Assembly: GCF_018424685.1 (NCBI RefSeq)
Contig: NZ_QTKX01000001.1
Coordinates: 1,116,001 to 1,180,000 of the forward strand
DNA: 64,000 nt
Source of the DNA: Mesobacillus boroniphilus
GTDB taxonomy: Bacteria > Bacillota > Bacilli > Bacillales > Cytobacillaceae
Direction of reading: 5' to 3'
Under the pieces are notes generated by a model. It saw only the letters and a list, made by a program, of their open reading frames with translations, did no database searches and had not been told where the DNA came from. The translations under genes were made by a program, and so were the position numbers. Shown one piece after another: positions 7,734 through 15,563 of this stretch (position 1 is the first letter of the stretch; each line of letters begins with the position of its first letter).

Positions 7734-8732
7734 ATGAGAGCAATGGTTATTGACAGGTATGGGAAAGTACCAATGCGTTTGGCAGAAATGCCCACACCTG
7801 AAATTGGTGAATATGAGGTACTCGCAGAAATTCATGCAGCTAGTATCAATCCTGTTGATTTTAAGATACGCGATGGGAAAGTGAAATTGTTAGTTAAATA
7901 TAAAATGCCTCTCATCTTAGGGAATGACTTTTCTGGTGTCGTTGCAAAGGTTGGCGCAAAAGTGACTCGTTTCAAAGTTGGTGACGAAATATATGCACGT
8001 CCACGTAAAAGTAAAATCGGTACTTTTGCTGAATATATAGCTATTCATGAAGATGACATCGCCTTAAAGCCTAAAAATTTAAGCTTTGAAGAAGCAGCAT
8101 CGATCCCACTGGTTGGGTTAACTTCCTATCAAGCCCTAATAGACAATTTGCAATTACAAAAGGGACAAAAGGTTTTCATTCAAGCTGGGGCTGGTGGTGT
8201 AGGTACCTTTGCTATTCAACTGGCCAAATTAATGGGTGCCACTGTTGCAACGACTGCCAGTGAAGCTGGTGAGAATTTAGTAAAATCACTTGGTGCAGAT
8301 GAAATTATAAATTACAAGACAGAAAAATTCGAAGAGATACTGACAAACTATGATGCCGTATTTGATACACTTGGGGGCGAGATACTCGAAAAATCATTTG
8401 AAGTGATAAAAAGCGGAGGGAAAATTGTTTCCGTTTCGGGATTACCGAATGCTCGTTTTGGCAAAGAATATGGTTCTGGATTTTTTAAAACGCTGTTGTT
8501 TTCAGCAGCAAGTCATAAACTTACTGCGCTTGAAAAAAAGCATAATGTTCAATATACATTTTTGTTTATGAAGCCAAGTGGAGAACAATTACGTATAATC
8601 GCAAATTTCATTGAGACTGGTAAAATCAAACCTATAATTGATAGAGTTTTTCCTTTTGAAAATGCTCAAGAAGCTATAGAATATGCAGAGTCTGGTAGGA
8701 CTAAAGGGAAAATAATATTGAAAATCAAATAG
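7734..8732 (+). CDS. Zinc-independent quinone oxidoreductase-like MDR protein
   Basis: A 332-residue NAD(P)-binding protein of the medium-chain dehydrogenase/reductase superfamily. It has an N-terminal GroES-like fold (about 1-110), the NADP-binding turn AGAGGVGTFAIQLAKLMGA (about 149-168) and a C-terminal SGRTKGKIILK tail. The zinc-binding cysteine pattern of true alcohol dehydrogenases is missing, so a quinone or enone reductase role is likely. GGAGG precedes the ATG. Probably one operon with the ArsR gene; such pairs often answer electrophile or redox stress. The first 35-bp palindrome follows its stop codon. Confidence 0.9.
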   Translation: MRAMVIDRYGKVPMRLAEMPTPEIGEYEVLAEIHAASINPVDFKIRDGKVKLLVKYKMPLILGNDFSGVVAKVGAKVTRFKVGDEIYARPRKSKIGTFAEYIAIHEDDIALKPKNLSFEEAASIPLVGLTSYQALIDNLQLQKGQKVFIQAGAGGVGTFAIQLAKLMGATVATTASEAGENLVKSLGADEIINYKTEKFEEILTNYDAVFDTLGGEILEKSFEVIKSGGKIVSVSGLPNARFGKEYGSGFFKTLLFSAASHKLTALEKKHNVQYTFLFMKPSGEQLRIIANFIETGKIKPIIDRVFPFENAQEAIEYAESGRTKGKIILKIK

Positions 8733-8829
8733 TAATGAAACGAAGCAAAAAAATAAACTGATAATACTCCTTGGAAAAACAATTTAATAGCATAAGAATA
8801 TCCATTTTAATCTATCTTTTTATATTTTG

Positions 8830-8863
8830 CTGTTCAACTAACGGTGCAGGTTAGTTTAACAAG
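8830..8863 (+). repeat. Palindromic element copy 1 (A form)
   Basis: The best-formed palindrome of the set: TTCAACTAAC before the GGTGCAG centre and GTTAGTTTAAC after it. It lies between the oxidoreductase gene and the first small cargo gene. Confidence 0.85.
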
Positions 8864-8919
8864 ATACATAAAAATTTGAAGTATAACCGAATTAAATAAT
8901 TGTCCTTGAGAGGTAACCT

Positions 8920-9285
8920 ATGATAGAAAACTTTAGGTGGGAGAATCAAAACAAGTTTTTTACTTGGAGTTCTCAAATGAAAGAATTTAAAAAGGAATAT
9001 AGAAGTAGTATAGAGAGTGTTATAAAGTTACTGGATAGTTCGGGTTTTGCTGTAGTTTTATCACACTTAGATTACGGAAAACGTAATGCATTTATATTGA
9101 ATGCAGACGGAAGGGAACGTTTCAATTTTAGTATACCTACGGAAATTAGAGATGCTATATGCTTCCATGAGATCTACTATCTTAACGGAGTGCTTATAGC
9201 AATTGTTGCTACTCGAAGTGTGGATTACGCTTGTGTTATTGATCCAAACTCAGGTAATCTTACTAAATTCTATGAAACAAGATAA
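8920..9285 (+). CDS. Unknown 121-residue cytosolic protein (array cargo 1)
   Basis: No family recognised. The protein starts MIENFRWENQNKFFTW, has no signal peptide or membrane segment, and looks like a small alpha/beta fold with FAVVLSHLDYGKRNAFILN and GVLIAIVATRSVDYACVID as likely strands. GAGAGG precedes the ATG. It is AT-rich and stands alone between palindrome copies 1 and 2, like the other cargo genes. Its size and the company of SUKH-like and DUF6881-like genes make an immunity-type role possible, but nothing in the sequence proves it. Confidence 0.65.
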   Translation: MIENFRWENQNKFFTWSSQMKEFKKEYRSSIESVIKLLDSSGFAVVLSHLDYGKRNAFILNADGRERFNFSIPTEIRDAICFHEIYYLNGVLIAIVATRSVDYACVIDPNSGNLTKFYETR

Positions 9286-9343
9286 CATAATTAATCTTAC
9301 ATAAAGGGAAGAATGGTGTATTAATCCAGAAGGATTTTCACGA

Positions 9344-9378
9344 CTTATTGAGCTAAAGGGGCAGTTTAGTTTAACAAG
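9344..9378 (+). repeat. Palindromic element copy 2 (A form, with a decayed B form upstream)
   Basis: CTTATTGAGC and TTTAGTTTAACAAG flank a GGGGCAG centre. Just upstream (about 9315-9343) GGTGTATTAATCCAGAAGG is a decayed version of the terminator-bearing B form seen at copies 4, 5, 11 and 12. Confidence 0.75.
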
Positions 9379-9466
9379 CTGATAACATAAGCCGCAAAAA
9401 AAATAGTCACATGTGGTAATATAATAAAAATATAACCATTCGAATATTTTATGAGAGGCGATTAAA

Positions 9467-10141
9467 ATGAAGGTGGAAATAAACTACTCCCCTCCCGAAA
9501 CAATAATAACTGTACCGAGTCCAGAAGCCACTTATCCTTTTGAGATTAACGGTGAGTTGCAAAATGTCGTAGATTTTTCTTGTTATATTGATGGTGAATA
9601 TACAAATGCTCATGAAGAATTCTTTTGCCATTGGATGGAGAGCCCGAATTATTATCCTATTTATTCACTTGCGGAAATCTATGATTTTCAACAAGCGGAG
9701 TACGAATATATGTTTAAGATGCAAAATATAGAGTTCAATTATATGAAGGGGAGTCGTAAAGATACCTTTTTTGTAAAGGCAATTATCTGTAGCCAGAAGC
9801 AATTTAAAGAATATTATCCTTACTTGCACGCGAATGGGAGTATGTTGAACCTATCATTATGGTCCTTAAAACAAGATGTATTCAGACTAGAGGAAAGGGA
9901 ATGTGAGTCACCTTATCCTGTAAAAAGGACTAAAAATAACCGAACCAGGCTCGTTAAACTAAAATGGATAGCCAATACCCCGATAGCAACTTTAAATGAA
10001 AACACCACGTTGTTTTGGGTAGGGTATGATGGCGATTATATTACCGCATTCTCAAATGATGGACATTTTTCAACAATAGAAACTCTCCAAAAAATAATGC
10101 CAGAAAAGGTCGAGCTGGTGACTGATTATGAGTGGGAGTAA
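9467..10141 (+). CDS. Unknown 224-residue protein (array cargo 2)
   Basis: A soluble, aromatic-rich protein starting MKVEINYSPPETIITV, with no recognised domain. Four cysteines are scattered and no signal peptide is visible. The last 50 residues (TTLFWVGYDGDYITAFSNDG onward) look like a compact beta-rich end. GAGAGG sits ten bases before the ATG. It is flanked by palindrome copies 2 and 3. The low GC and codon use resemble the other cargo genes, not the catabolic genes on either side. Confidence 0.65.
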   Translation: MKVEINYSPPETIITVPSPEATYPFEINGELQNVVDFSCYIDGEYTNAHEEFFCHWMESPNYYPIYSLAEIYDFQQAEYEYMFKMQNIEFNYMKGSRKDTFFVKAIICSQKQFKEYYPYLHANGSMLNLSLWSLKQDVFRLEERECESPYPVKRTKNNRTRLVKLKWIANTPIATLNENTTLFWVGYDGDYITAFSNDGHFSTIETLQKIMPEKVELVTDYEWE

Positions 10142-10208
10142 TGTTCCCCCATTGTTGCACTAACGGATTTAGGAGTTCTAGATCGTGCAGCCAACCAGGC
10201 AGAATTTC

Positions 10209-10243
10209 GTTATTGAGCTAACGAAGCAGTTATGTGGAAGAAG
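10209..10243 (+). repeat. Palindromic element copy 3 (A form)
   Basis: GTTATTGAGCTAACG, centre AAGCAG, right arm TTATGTGGAAGAAG; more degenerate on the right. Confidence 0.75.
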
Positions 10244-10283
10244 AAACTGTTAAAATAGCCTTAAGTAGGGTGGTAATTTCGGT

Positions 10284-10592
10284 ATGCAAAAAATCAAATT
10301 ATTCTTAAGCTATCAATGCTATCCCATATGGATTTATGATGATAAAGGAGAGTTATTAAATAACGATTTAGTTAATGAATTAGAAAAAGAAGTTTATATT
10401 GTAAATGAATTAAATTCTATACAAACCATTTATGATAGTCTGTTTGTCGATGATGGAAAAACGTTAGAATATATAGGCTTCTCGAGTGATGTGGATAGGA
10501 CTAGCTTTCAAGAGAAAATAAATAAAATTAATCATCTTATTCAAATAACACTTCATGGGAAATACATTATAGAAGATGAAATTGAATTTTAA
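10284..10592 (+). CDS. Unknown 102-residue protein (array cargo 3)
   Basis: A small acidic cytosolic protein beginning MQKIKLFLSYQCYPIWIYD and ending in an acidic tail. The layout of an N-terminal strand giving way to a DDKGELL turn, followed by long helices, is reminiscent of small immunity-type proteins, but I cannot name a family. GGGTGG lies about ten bases before the ATG. It is alone between palindrome copies 3 and 4 and is AT-rich. Confidence 0.65.
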   Translation: MQKIKLFLSYQCYPIWIYDDKGELLNNDLVNELEKEVYIVNELNSIQTIYDSLFVDDGKTLEYIGFSSDVDRTSFQEKINKINHLIQITLHGKYIIEDEIEF

Positions 10593-10610
10593 AAAGCTAT
10601 CGTTTTTTAT

Positions 10611-10690
10611 GGGTGCGTAATCCAAGAAGGATTGGCGGCCTTTTTTGGTGAATGCCTTATTGAACAAACGATGCAGTTTAGTGGAAGAAG
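10611..10690 (+). repeat. Palindromic element copy 4 (composite B+A form with terminator)
   Basis: The B part (10611-10655) holds GGGTGCG, an ATCC/GGAT stem and a T6 run, a plausible terminator for cargo gene 3. The A part (10656-10690) is CTTATTGAACAAACG, ATGCAG, TTTAGTGGAAGAAG. Confidence 0.85.
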
Positions 10691-10735
10691 AAGTGATAAA
10701 ATATATTGTAGTTAATTGGATGTAGGTGAAGTGAA

Positions 10736-11242
10736 ATGTTAAGGGAAAAAAGTGGAAAGATTAACGAGATAGTTTACAATAACACAGCTTACTATAACGG
10801 TAAATATAGATATTTCCCAACGATTACGGATTTGAAGGGTATTTTAGATGAAATTATTAGCTCTAATTCAACTACCGATTATATAAGAATTACACCATTT
10901 TATATAAATGAATTATTGGATAGGCAAATCGAGTTTGAAGAATATATATTTTTCATAGAATGCAGAGATTGGTTTGACGAGAAAGTTCAGAAGGAACACA
11001 TTATTGAATGCCTTGATGTTCCAGATACACCAAGAACACTTAAGGATTTTAGGTTAGGTTCAATATTATATCCTTTATGTCAAAATGAAGATGTAGAGAC
11101 ATTTAGAAATGCTCTTGTTAAATATAAGGAGAGTTTAAGAGAACTTCTACCAATTATGATGGAAATTGCAAAATCAGAAATGGAATTAACAGCAGACCAT
11201 TTACCTTTCGGATATTTCTGCTTTGAAGTTCATAGTGGGTAA
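10736..11242 (+). CDS. Unknown 168-residue protein (array cargo 4)
   Basis: A soluble, mostly helical, acidic protein starting MLREKSGKINEIVYNN. It has one internal cysteine cluster-free core, an ECRDWFDEK stretch near the middle and a long helix late (MMEIAKSEMELTADHLPFG). No known domain is recognised and no transmembrane or signal segment is present. AGGTGA precedes the ATG by about eight bases. It is flanked by composite palindrome copies 4 and 5, each carrying its own terminator, so it is probably transcribed alone or reads in weakly from upstream. Confidence 0.65.
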   Translation: MLREKSGKINEIVYNNTAYYNGKYRYFPTITDLKGILDEIISSNSTTDYIRITPFYINELLDRQIEFEEYIFFIECRDWFDEKVQKEHIIECLDVPDTPRTLKDFRLGSILYPLCQNEDVETFRNALVKYKESLRELLPIMMEIAKSEMELTADHLPFGYFCFEVHSG

Positions 11243-11250
11243 AATAATCG

Positions 11251-11344
11251 TTGTTGTGCTAACGGGTGCGTTGATCCAGGGAGGATTAACCGCCTTTTTT
11301 GTTGAATTCCTTATTGAACAAACGGAGCAGGATAGTTCAACAAG
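11251..11344 (+). repeat. Palindromic element copy 5 (composite B+A form with terminator)
   Basis: GTGCTAACGGGTGC starts the B part, GCGTTGATCC pairs with GGATTAACCGC and T6 follows. The A part is at 11310-11344 with centre GGAGCAG. A spurious open frame begins inside this copy and runs into the next gene. Confidence 0.85.
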
Positions 11345-11367
11345 AACATGAAAAAAGGATGTTAAAC

Positions 11368-11837
11368 ATGAATAGTGAAATGTTTAGAAAAGCATTTGAG
11401 AAGGTTGACAAATCAAACCTATCCAAAGTTAATTTTAATTCAAGAACTACTAAATTTTTTGAGGATTATCACATTTCCGAAGAAATAACTTCATTATTGC
11501 AGAAACTGTACAATTTAATCACGTAAGGTTTGATAGTGTAAATGTAATGCCTGAAAATAACTTATACGAGGAGCATAAGCGTTGTATAGATAATGGCTTG
11601 TTTATTATTGGATACGGCCTAAATGGAGACCCAATTGTACTAGATTTAAATACTAACGAAATAGGCTATGTTTTTCATGATGAATTGTGGGAAGATGAAG
11701 AGATAAACCCAAGGGAAATTTATATTAGCTTAGAATGCTCATTACCAGAATTCTATTTTAATTCTGTTACGATTGATAATTACCCTGTTGATGGTACTGA
11801 AGCTGAACGCTATATGGATAAGAAAGTTATAGATTAG
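11368..11837 (+). pseudogene. SMI1/KNR4 (SUKH)-like protein, broken by a single-base frameshift
   Basis: Two frames together make one SUKH-like protein. The first (11368-11526, start MNSEMFRKAFEKVDK after AAAAAAGG) covers the N-terminal helix ending at FFEDYHISEEIT. The second frame, readable from about 11490, continues IIAETVQFNHVRFDSVNV and then GLFIIGYGLNGDPIVLD, a typical SUKH core, to YPVDGTEAERY. Adding one T near 11489-11493 (TT to TTT) would restore one frame of about 156 residues. SUKH proteins include immunity proteins of contact-dependent and polymorphic toxins. Whether the break is real or a sequencing error is open. Confidence 0.75.
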
Positions 11838-11872
11838 CTTATTGAGCTAACGATGCAGTAATGTTGAAGAAG
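11838..11872 (+). repeat. Palindromic element copy 6 (A form)
   Basis: It begins directly after the stop codon of the SUKH-like gene: CTTATTGAGCTAACG, ATGCAG, TAATGTTGAAGAAG. Confidence 0.8.
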
Positions 11873-11961
11873 GGTTTGTTTGAACACTATTAGATCATCC
11901 AGGTGTTAAATTTTTTCAAAAATCTGAAACCTATCTTGATAAAAAACGTAAATGTAAATAA
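11873..11961 (+). other. Remnant of a lost cargo gene (C-terminal scrap)
   Basis: From 11884 a frame reads TLLDHPGVKFFQKSETYLDKK and ends at TAA 11959-11961, with no start codon and no ribosome binding site. It looks like the tail of a protein whose 5' part was lost when the array rearranged. No family can be assigned. Confidence 0.35.
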
Positions 11962-12018
11962 TTACAAAATTAAGGGTGGTTTTTTTATAAGTGTTCTTAA
12001 GGAGGGACTATTCGATTA

Positions 12019-13287
12019 ATGAAAGGAAATTCAAAAAAAACAACTCGTAATGTAATTGTTATGATTACAAATGATTTTATTGCAACAGTAGGAAATTCTA
12101 TTTTTTCCATTCTAGTAATGTGGTATATATTCGAGCAAAGTGGATCAGCTCTTTATACTGCAATAGCTGGATCGTTTATTCACATAACCAATTTCTTAAT
12201 TGGTCCAGTTGCAGGAGTTTTTGTTGACAGAAGCAAATATCCAATACGGATCTTATCTTTTGCATTATTGACTAACGCATTTCTTTTACTGTTTCTTGGT
12301 TTCGGGATTCAAATATTCTCGGATTGGAAAGCATTGGCGTTACTTTTAGTGATTATGTTCTTACGAGATGCATCCTACGCTTTTACAACTCCTGCTGAAA
12401 CGAAAATCATTCCTAATTTGGTTCCTGAAAAACAAATTTCAACTCTTTATGGTTATCGTACATCATCAACTCAATTGTCAGGTTTACTTGGAAACGCACT
12501 TTCAGGGTTTGTGATTCTAATGTTTGGTATTACAGGAGCGATTTATCTTAACTCCGTTACCTTCTTTATTTCAGCCTTTATTTTAGGAATGCTTATCCCC
12601 CTTAAAGAATTTACAGGAAAAAATAAAAGTGATATTAGAGTAGGTTTTAATAAAAATATTAAATCAATTATTCAGGAAATCCGTGATGGAGTAATAGTAA
12701 TCTATAAGCACGAAAAATTGAGAACAATTGTAATGATCACAATGATGATGAATGTAGCATCTCTTGTAGGACCATTATATGTCGTTTACATAAATGATCA
12801 CCTTCAGGAAGGAGCCGAAGCTTATGGAATTCTTCAAGCTGTAGGATTAATTGGCGGGGTTTCCGCTGGTATAGCCAACAGGTTTGTGAATAAAAAAATG
12901 AAACCCTCAATGCAGATCGTAGTTTTCTATTTTATTACTGGATGTCTATTTGCATTACTTGGCTGGATGAGTAGCATTCAGTTTGTATTACCCATAGTTT
13001 TTTTTCTGACTTTTTCATTATCGCTGGCAAGCATATCACTTTATTCAGTGACTATTTTATTAATCCCTGAGGAATATCGAGGAAGGATTTCTGCCACCAT
13101 TCAAGCTTTAAGTGTAATGGTGATTCCAATCTCAAATATTCTAGGGGGGATATTTGCAGATATTATTGCTGTAGAAAATGTGTTTAAATTCGCCGGGGTT
13201 TGGGTTGTGTTCGTTAGTTATTTATGTTTTAGGAATAGAAACATCTATAATCATTCAGAAAATACAAATGAGGCTGCATCCCTTTAA
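12019..13287 (+). CDS. MFS efflux transporter, MefA/EntS-like (array cargo)
   Basis: A 422-residue membrane protein with about 12 transmembrane segments. The N-terminal half carries the MFS loop signature [14 protein letters not shown] between helices 2 and 3, plus [20 protein letters not shown], which is typical of the MefA macrolide-efflux / EntS exporter branch. The family expels drugs or siderophores with the proton gradient. AAGGAGG lies 13 bases before the ATG. It is the largest cargo gene of the array; the low GC and flanking palindromes (copies 6 and 7) suggest acquisition with the rest. The substrate cannot be told from sequence. Confidence 0.85.
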
Positions 13288-13359
13288 TAGAAATAACTTT
13301 ATAAAAATACTTAAGTAAAGAGAGCAAGAGTTCTTAATCATAGTTTGAGGCGATATCCC

Positions 13360-13394
13360 GTTATTCGACTAAAGATGCAGTAATGTTGAACAAG
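13360..13394 (+). repeat. Palindromic element copy 7 (A form)
   Basis: GTTATTCGACTAAAG, ATGCAG, TAATGTTGAACAAG; 72 bp after the transporter stop codon. Confidence 0.8.
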
Positions 13395-13427
13395 GGTTAA
13401 TGCGTTTTTACAGATGGGAGATTGTAG

Positions 13428-13772
13428 ATGAAGAAGTTATTAGTCCCTATTTTTATTGTTTTTTTAACGATTGGTTATATCTATCAACAGAATCCTATGG
13501 TTACAGGAGAAGCTATAGTCCACTCAGTTGAACTTATGCAAAACCCATCAGAAGAATGGGTAGGTTCCATTTCCCCGATGGATTTGAATGAGTTAAAAGG
13601 ACTACCACCTGATAACGTTAAAACAATACTTAATACAAGGGAGGGGCTTTGGTATAAACTCTTAAATAGAAAGCAATGGGAGGTCACAATAAAATTTAAA
13701 GGGAACGAACCAACTGTTGTTTTTGATGCAACTACTGGTAAATTGATTGACCTTTATGGACCTTTGAATTAA
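13428..13772 (+). CDS. Unknown 114-residue membrane-anchored or exported protein (array cargo)
   Basis: The N-terminus MKKLLVPIFIVFLTIGYIY is a clear signal peptide or membrane anchor without a lipobox. The exposed part includes a short PepSY-like end, KQWEVTIKFKGNEPTVVFD then ATTGKLIDLYGPLN, a strand-turn pattern often seen at the end of PepSY domains; this is only a resemblance. GGGAG precedes the ATG. It lies alone between palindrome copies 7 and 8. Function unknown. Confidence 0.65.
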   Translation: MKKLLVPIFIVFLTIGYIYQQNPMVTGEAIVHSVELMQNPSEEWVGSISPMDLNELKGLPPDNVKTILNTREGLWYKLLNRKQWEVTIKFKGNEPTVVFDATTGKLIDLYGPLN

Positions 13773-13779
13773 ATATACG

Positions 13780-13814
13780 CTTGTTCAACTATTGAGGCAG
13801 GTTTGTTGAAGAAG
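13780..13814 (+). repeat. Palindromic element copy 8 (A form)
   Basis: CTTGTTCAACTATTG, AGGCAG, GTTTGTTGAAGAAG; seven bases after the preceding stop codon. Confidence 0.8.
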
Positions 13815-13839
13815 AAATGATAAAAGGAGATTACTGAAT

Positions 13840-14124
13840 GTGGAGTATATTTATGTTGAATGGATACATGACTTTACTGATGAACCTATTATCTTAATTT
13901 CTGAATTAGATGATAATCGATACGAAACAAGGAAAATTGAAATATACAAAGATGGTCAAGTTGGTTTTGCGTATAACGATGTTGAAGTGCTGAAGACAGG
14001 GTTAGGAATTGAACCAGTACCTAGCATTGATCAGATTGCATCAGAATCAGAATTTTCACCTAAAGAAATTACTAAAGAGGACTTTGAAAAGTTCTGGAAT
14101 GATAAAGTGTTGCCTCTTCTTTAA
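13840..14124 (+). CDS. DUF6881-like small protein (array cargo)
   Basis: A 94-residue acidic protein that begins MEYIYVEWIHDFTDEPI and includes SELDDNRYETRKIEIYKDG and LGIEPVPSIDQI, the pattern I associate with the DUF6881 family; the assignment is from memory and not searched. The GTG start at 13840 overlaps an out-of-frame ATG and follows AAAAGGAG by ten bases. DUF6881-type proteins are often found as single small genes in immunity-like neighbourhoods. It is alone between palindrome copies 8 and 9. Molecular function is unknown. Confidence 0.75.
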   Translation: MEYIYVEWIHDFTDEPIILISELDDNRYETRKIEIYKDGQVGFAYNDVEVLKTGLGIEPVPSIDQIASESEFSPKEITKEDFEKFWNDKVLPLL

Positions 14125-14153
14125 TGCCTTTCTAGAAGGGGTGAAGCTTATTT

Positions 14154-14188
14154 CTTCTTCAAGTAAAGATGCAGTTATGTAGAAGATA
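14154..14188 (+). repeat. Palindromic element copy 9 (A form, diverged arms)
   Basis: CTTCTTCAAGTAAAG, ATGCAG, TTATGTAGAAGATA. The outer left CTTCT still pairs with AGAAG on the right, although the inner arm bases differ from other copies. Confidence 0.7.
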
Positions 14189-14228
14189 GAGAGTGGTAAA
14201 TAAGGATTGGACTTTAAGGAGACTTAGT

Positions 14229-14402
14229 ATGGAATTACTATATGGCATAATTTTTTTATTTATATTTTATCTAATTATTAAAACAGCCGTTACAAAAGGT
14301 ATAGATGACTCAAGGGTAATACAGGAATTGAAGAAAGAGATTAAAGAGTTAAAAAAAAAAAGTCTGAAGAATAAAACGAGGAAGAATCTAAACACATCAT
14401 AA
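14229..14402 (+). CDS. Unknown 57-residue single-pass membrane protein (array cargo)
   Basis: ATG 14229 is preferred because AAGGAG stands about eight bases upstream; an in-frame GTG at 14193 lacks one. The protein starts with one transmembrane helix (MELLYGIIFLFIFYLIIKTA) and continues as a highly basic, lysine-rich helix with heptad-like spacing (IQELKKEIKELKKK), probably a short cytoplasmic coiled coil. No family recognised. It sits between palindrome copies 9 and 10. Confidence 0.55.
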   Translation: MELLYGIIFLFIFYLIIKTAVTKGIDDSRVIQELKKEIKELKKKSLKNKTRKNLNTS

Positions 14403-14469
14403 ATAGGAAAGCGTAATTCGGTAAGAAAATGGTTTAATTTCAGGCTTCCGTGTCAAGTAACGTTATTTT

Positions 14470-14504
14470 CTTATTGAACAAACGATGCAGGTTAGTTAAA
14501 GAAG
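14470..14504 (+). repeat. Palindromic element copy 10 (A form)
   Basis: CTTATTGAACAAACG, ATGCAG, GTTAGTTAAAGAAG; close to consensus. Confidence 0.85.
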
Positions 14505-14565
14505 GAATAACGTTTAAAATTATAGAGTTTATCTAAAAACAAAGAGAAAAGAAAAGGAGTAAGTT

Positions 14566-14793
14566 ATGAGAGATTTATTAGGATACTTTCTTATTGCACA
14601 AGCGATTATCACTGGTGTTATTGTTTATTCCATTCAACAATTATCAGATTCCATTAAAGAATCAGCTGCTTGGATTGCGAATCCAAATGGATCCTTAGGA
14701 TGGGGTTCGGATTTGCCTACATTTGTTTTATGGTCACTAATAGTTGTTGCAGGATTAGGGATATTCTTAGTAGTAAAGAAGAAAAGTGATTGA
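14566..14793 (+). CDS. Unknown 75-residue membrane protein with two hydrophobic segments (array cargo)
   Basis: The first hydrophobic segment spans about residues 4-24 and the second about 51-70, followed by a KKKSD tail. Between them lies a short loop with NPNGSLGWGSDLP. AAAAGGAG is ten bases before the ATG. No family recognised. Size and layout resemble small two-helix membrane proteins such as holin-like or immunity-type peptides, but that is only a visual likeness. Flanked by palindrome copies 10 and 11. Confidence 0.6.
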   Translation: MRDLLGYFLIAQAIITGVIVYSIQQLSDSIKESAAWIANPNGSLGWGSDLPTFVLWSLIVVAGLGIFLVVKKKSD

Positions 14794-14810
14794 TAAGCCT
14801 TTAGAAGTAA

Positions 14811-14887
14811 GTGCATTGATCTAGTAAGGATTAATGCTTTTTTTGTAGAGTGCTTGTTAAACAAACGAAGCAGGATAGTTCAATAAG
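14811..14887 (+). repeat. Palindromic element copy 11 (composite B+A form)
   Basis: The B part (14811-14850) reads GTGCATTGATC, AAGGATTAATGC and a T run, a weak terminator. The A part (14853-14887) is CTTGTTAAACAAACG, AAGCAG, GATAGTTCAATAAG. Confidence 0.8.
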
Positions 14888-14941
14888 AAATCACAAAAGT
14901 AATGAGCATTTACTATAAAATAAGATTAAACGGAGGTTGAG

Positions 14942-15406
14942 ATGCGAAAAGTTTATTTAGATAGAACAGAATTAACTGGAGCCATAAATGTAAATTTAAA
15001 AGATACTGAGCTTATACCAGCAGGTACTACAATTTATCCTATGAGTGTTTTTCATAAAAATGAGGAGTATCAAAAATATGCTAATGATTATGATATTCAA
15101 TTTATCTTTGACGATGATATTCCACTTTTAGAATTTTATACGGTACCATATGTAGATATTATGGCAAAAGATAGTAAAGGTGGTTTTATCGGAACTGTTG
15201 GTCAACAATGTGATTTGAAAAGTGACGCACCAATTTGTTATATCAATAGGCATTTAGAGTGCTTGATAATTTCTGAAAACGGAGAAGATTTTCTGAGTAA
15301 TATAGGAACCTGGCAAGACAACTTGAAACCCTATGATAAAATTACGGTTTATCGTTCGAAAGCAGAAGCGGAAATGGAACTAGAGTTTATCGATTTGTCT
15401 GTTTGA
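14942..15406 (+). CDS. Unknown 154-residue protein (array cargo)
   Basis: An acidic soluble protein starting MRKVYLDRTELTGAINV. It includes FIFDDDIPLLEFYTVPY and a glycine-rich FIGTVGQQCD turn, with three cysteines in the second half. No signal peptide, no transmembrane segment and no recognised domain. CGGAGG precedes the ATG. It lies between composite palindrome copies 11 and 12. An immunity-type role is possible from context only. Confidence 0.65.
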   Translation: MRKVYLDRTELTGAINVNLKDTELIPAGTTIYPMSVFHKNEEYQKYANDYDIQFIFDDDIPLLEFYTVPYVDIMAKDSKGGFIGTVGQQCDLKSDAPICYINRHLECLIISENGEDFLSNIGTWQDNLKPYDKITVYRSKAEAEMELEFIDLSV

Positions 15407-15430
15407 GAGTCCTCCATCATTATAAATTCA

Positions 15431-15519
15431 TATTGAACGGGAGCGTTGATCCAGGAAGGATTAAACGCCTTTTTTGTTGAACTACTTATTAAACAAACGA
15501 TGCAGGTTAGTGCAACAAG
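15431..15519 (+). repeat. Palindromic element copy 12 (composite B+A form with terminator)
   Basis: TATTGAACGGGAGC opens the B part, GCGTTGATCC pairs with GGATTAAACGC and T6 follows. The A part (15485-15519) is CTTATTAAACAAACG, ATGCAG, GTTAGTGCAACAAG. This is the clearest composite copy. Confidence 0.88.
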
Positions 15520-15563
15520 AACTATTGTATTTTATGGTGAATTTAAACAGGGGGAAGGTACTT

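Noticed and set aside
8830..8863. Strict integron attC match of the palindrome (RYYYAAC / GTTRRRY boxes)
   Set aside because: The idealised arms GTTCAAC and GTTGAAC fit the box patterns, but most individual copies do not, and the element is only about 35 bp. The likeness is reported as architecture, not as a proven attC.
11299..11367. Upstream extension of the SUKH-like gene into the repeat
   Set aside because: The first 20 codons are repeat sequence; the AAAAAAGG site and ATG 11368 give a better start.
15474..15563. Upstream extension of the secreted cargo protein
   Set aside because: It consists of palindrome copy 12; the signal peptide begins at ATG 15564 with its own ribosome binding site.
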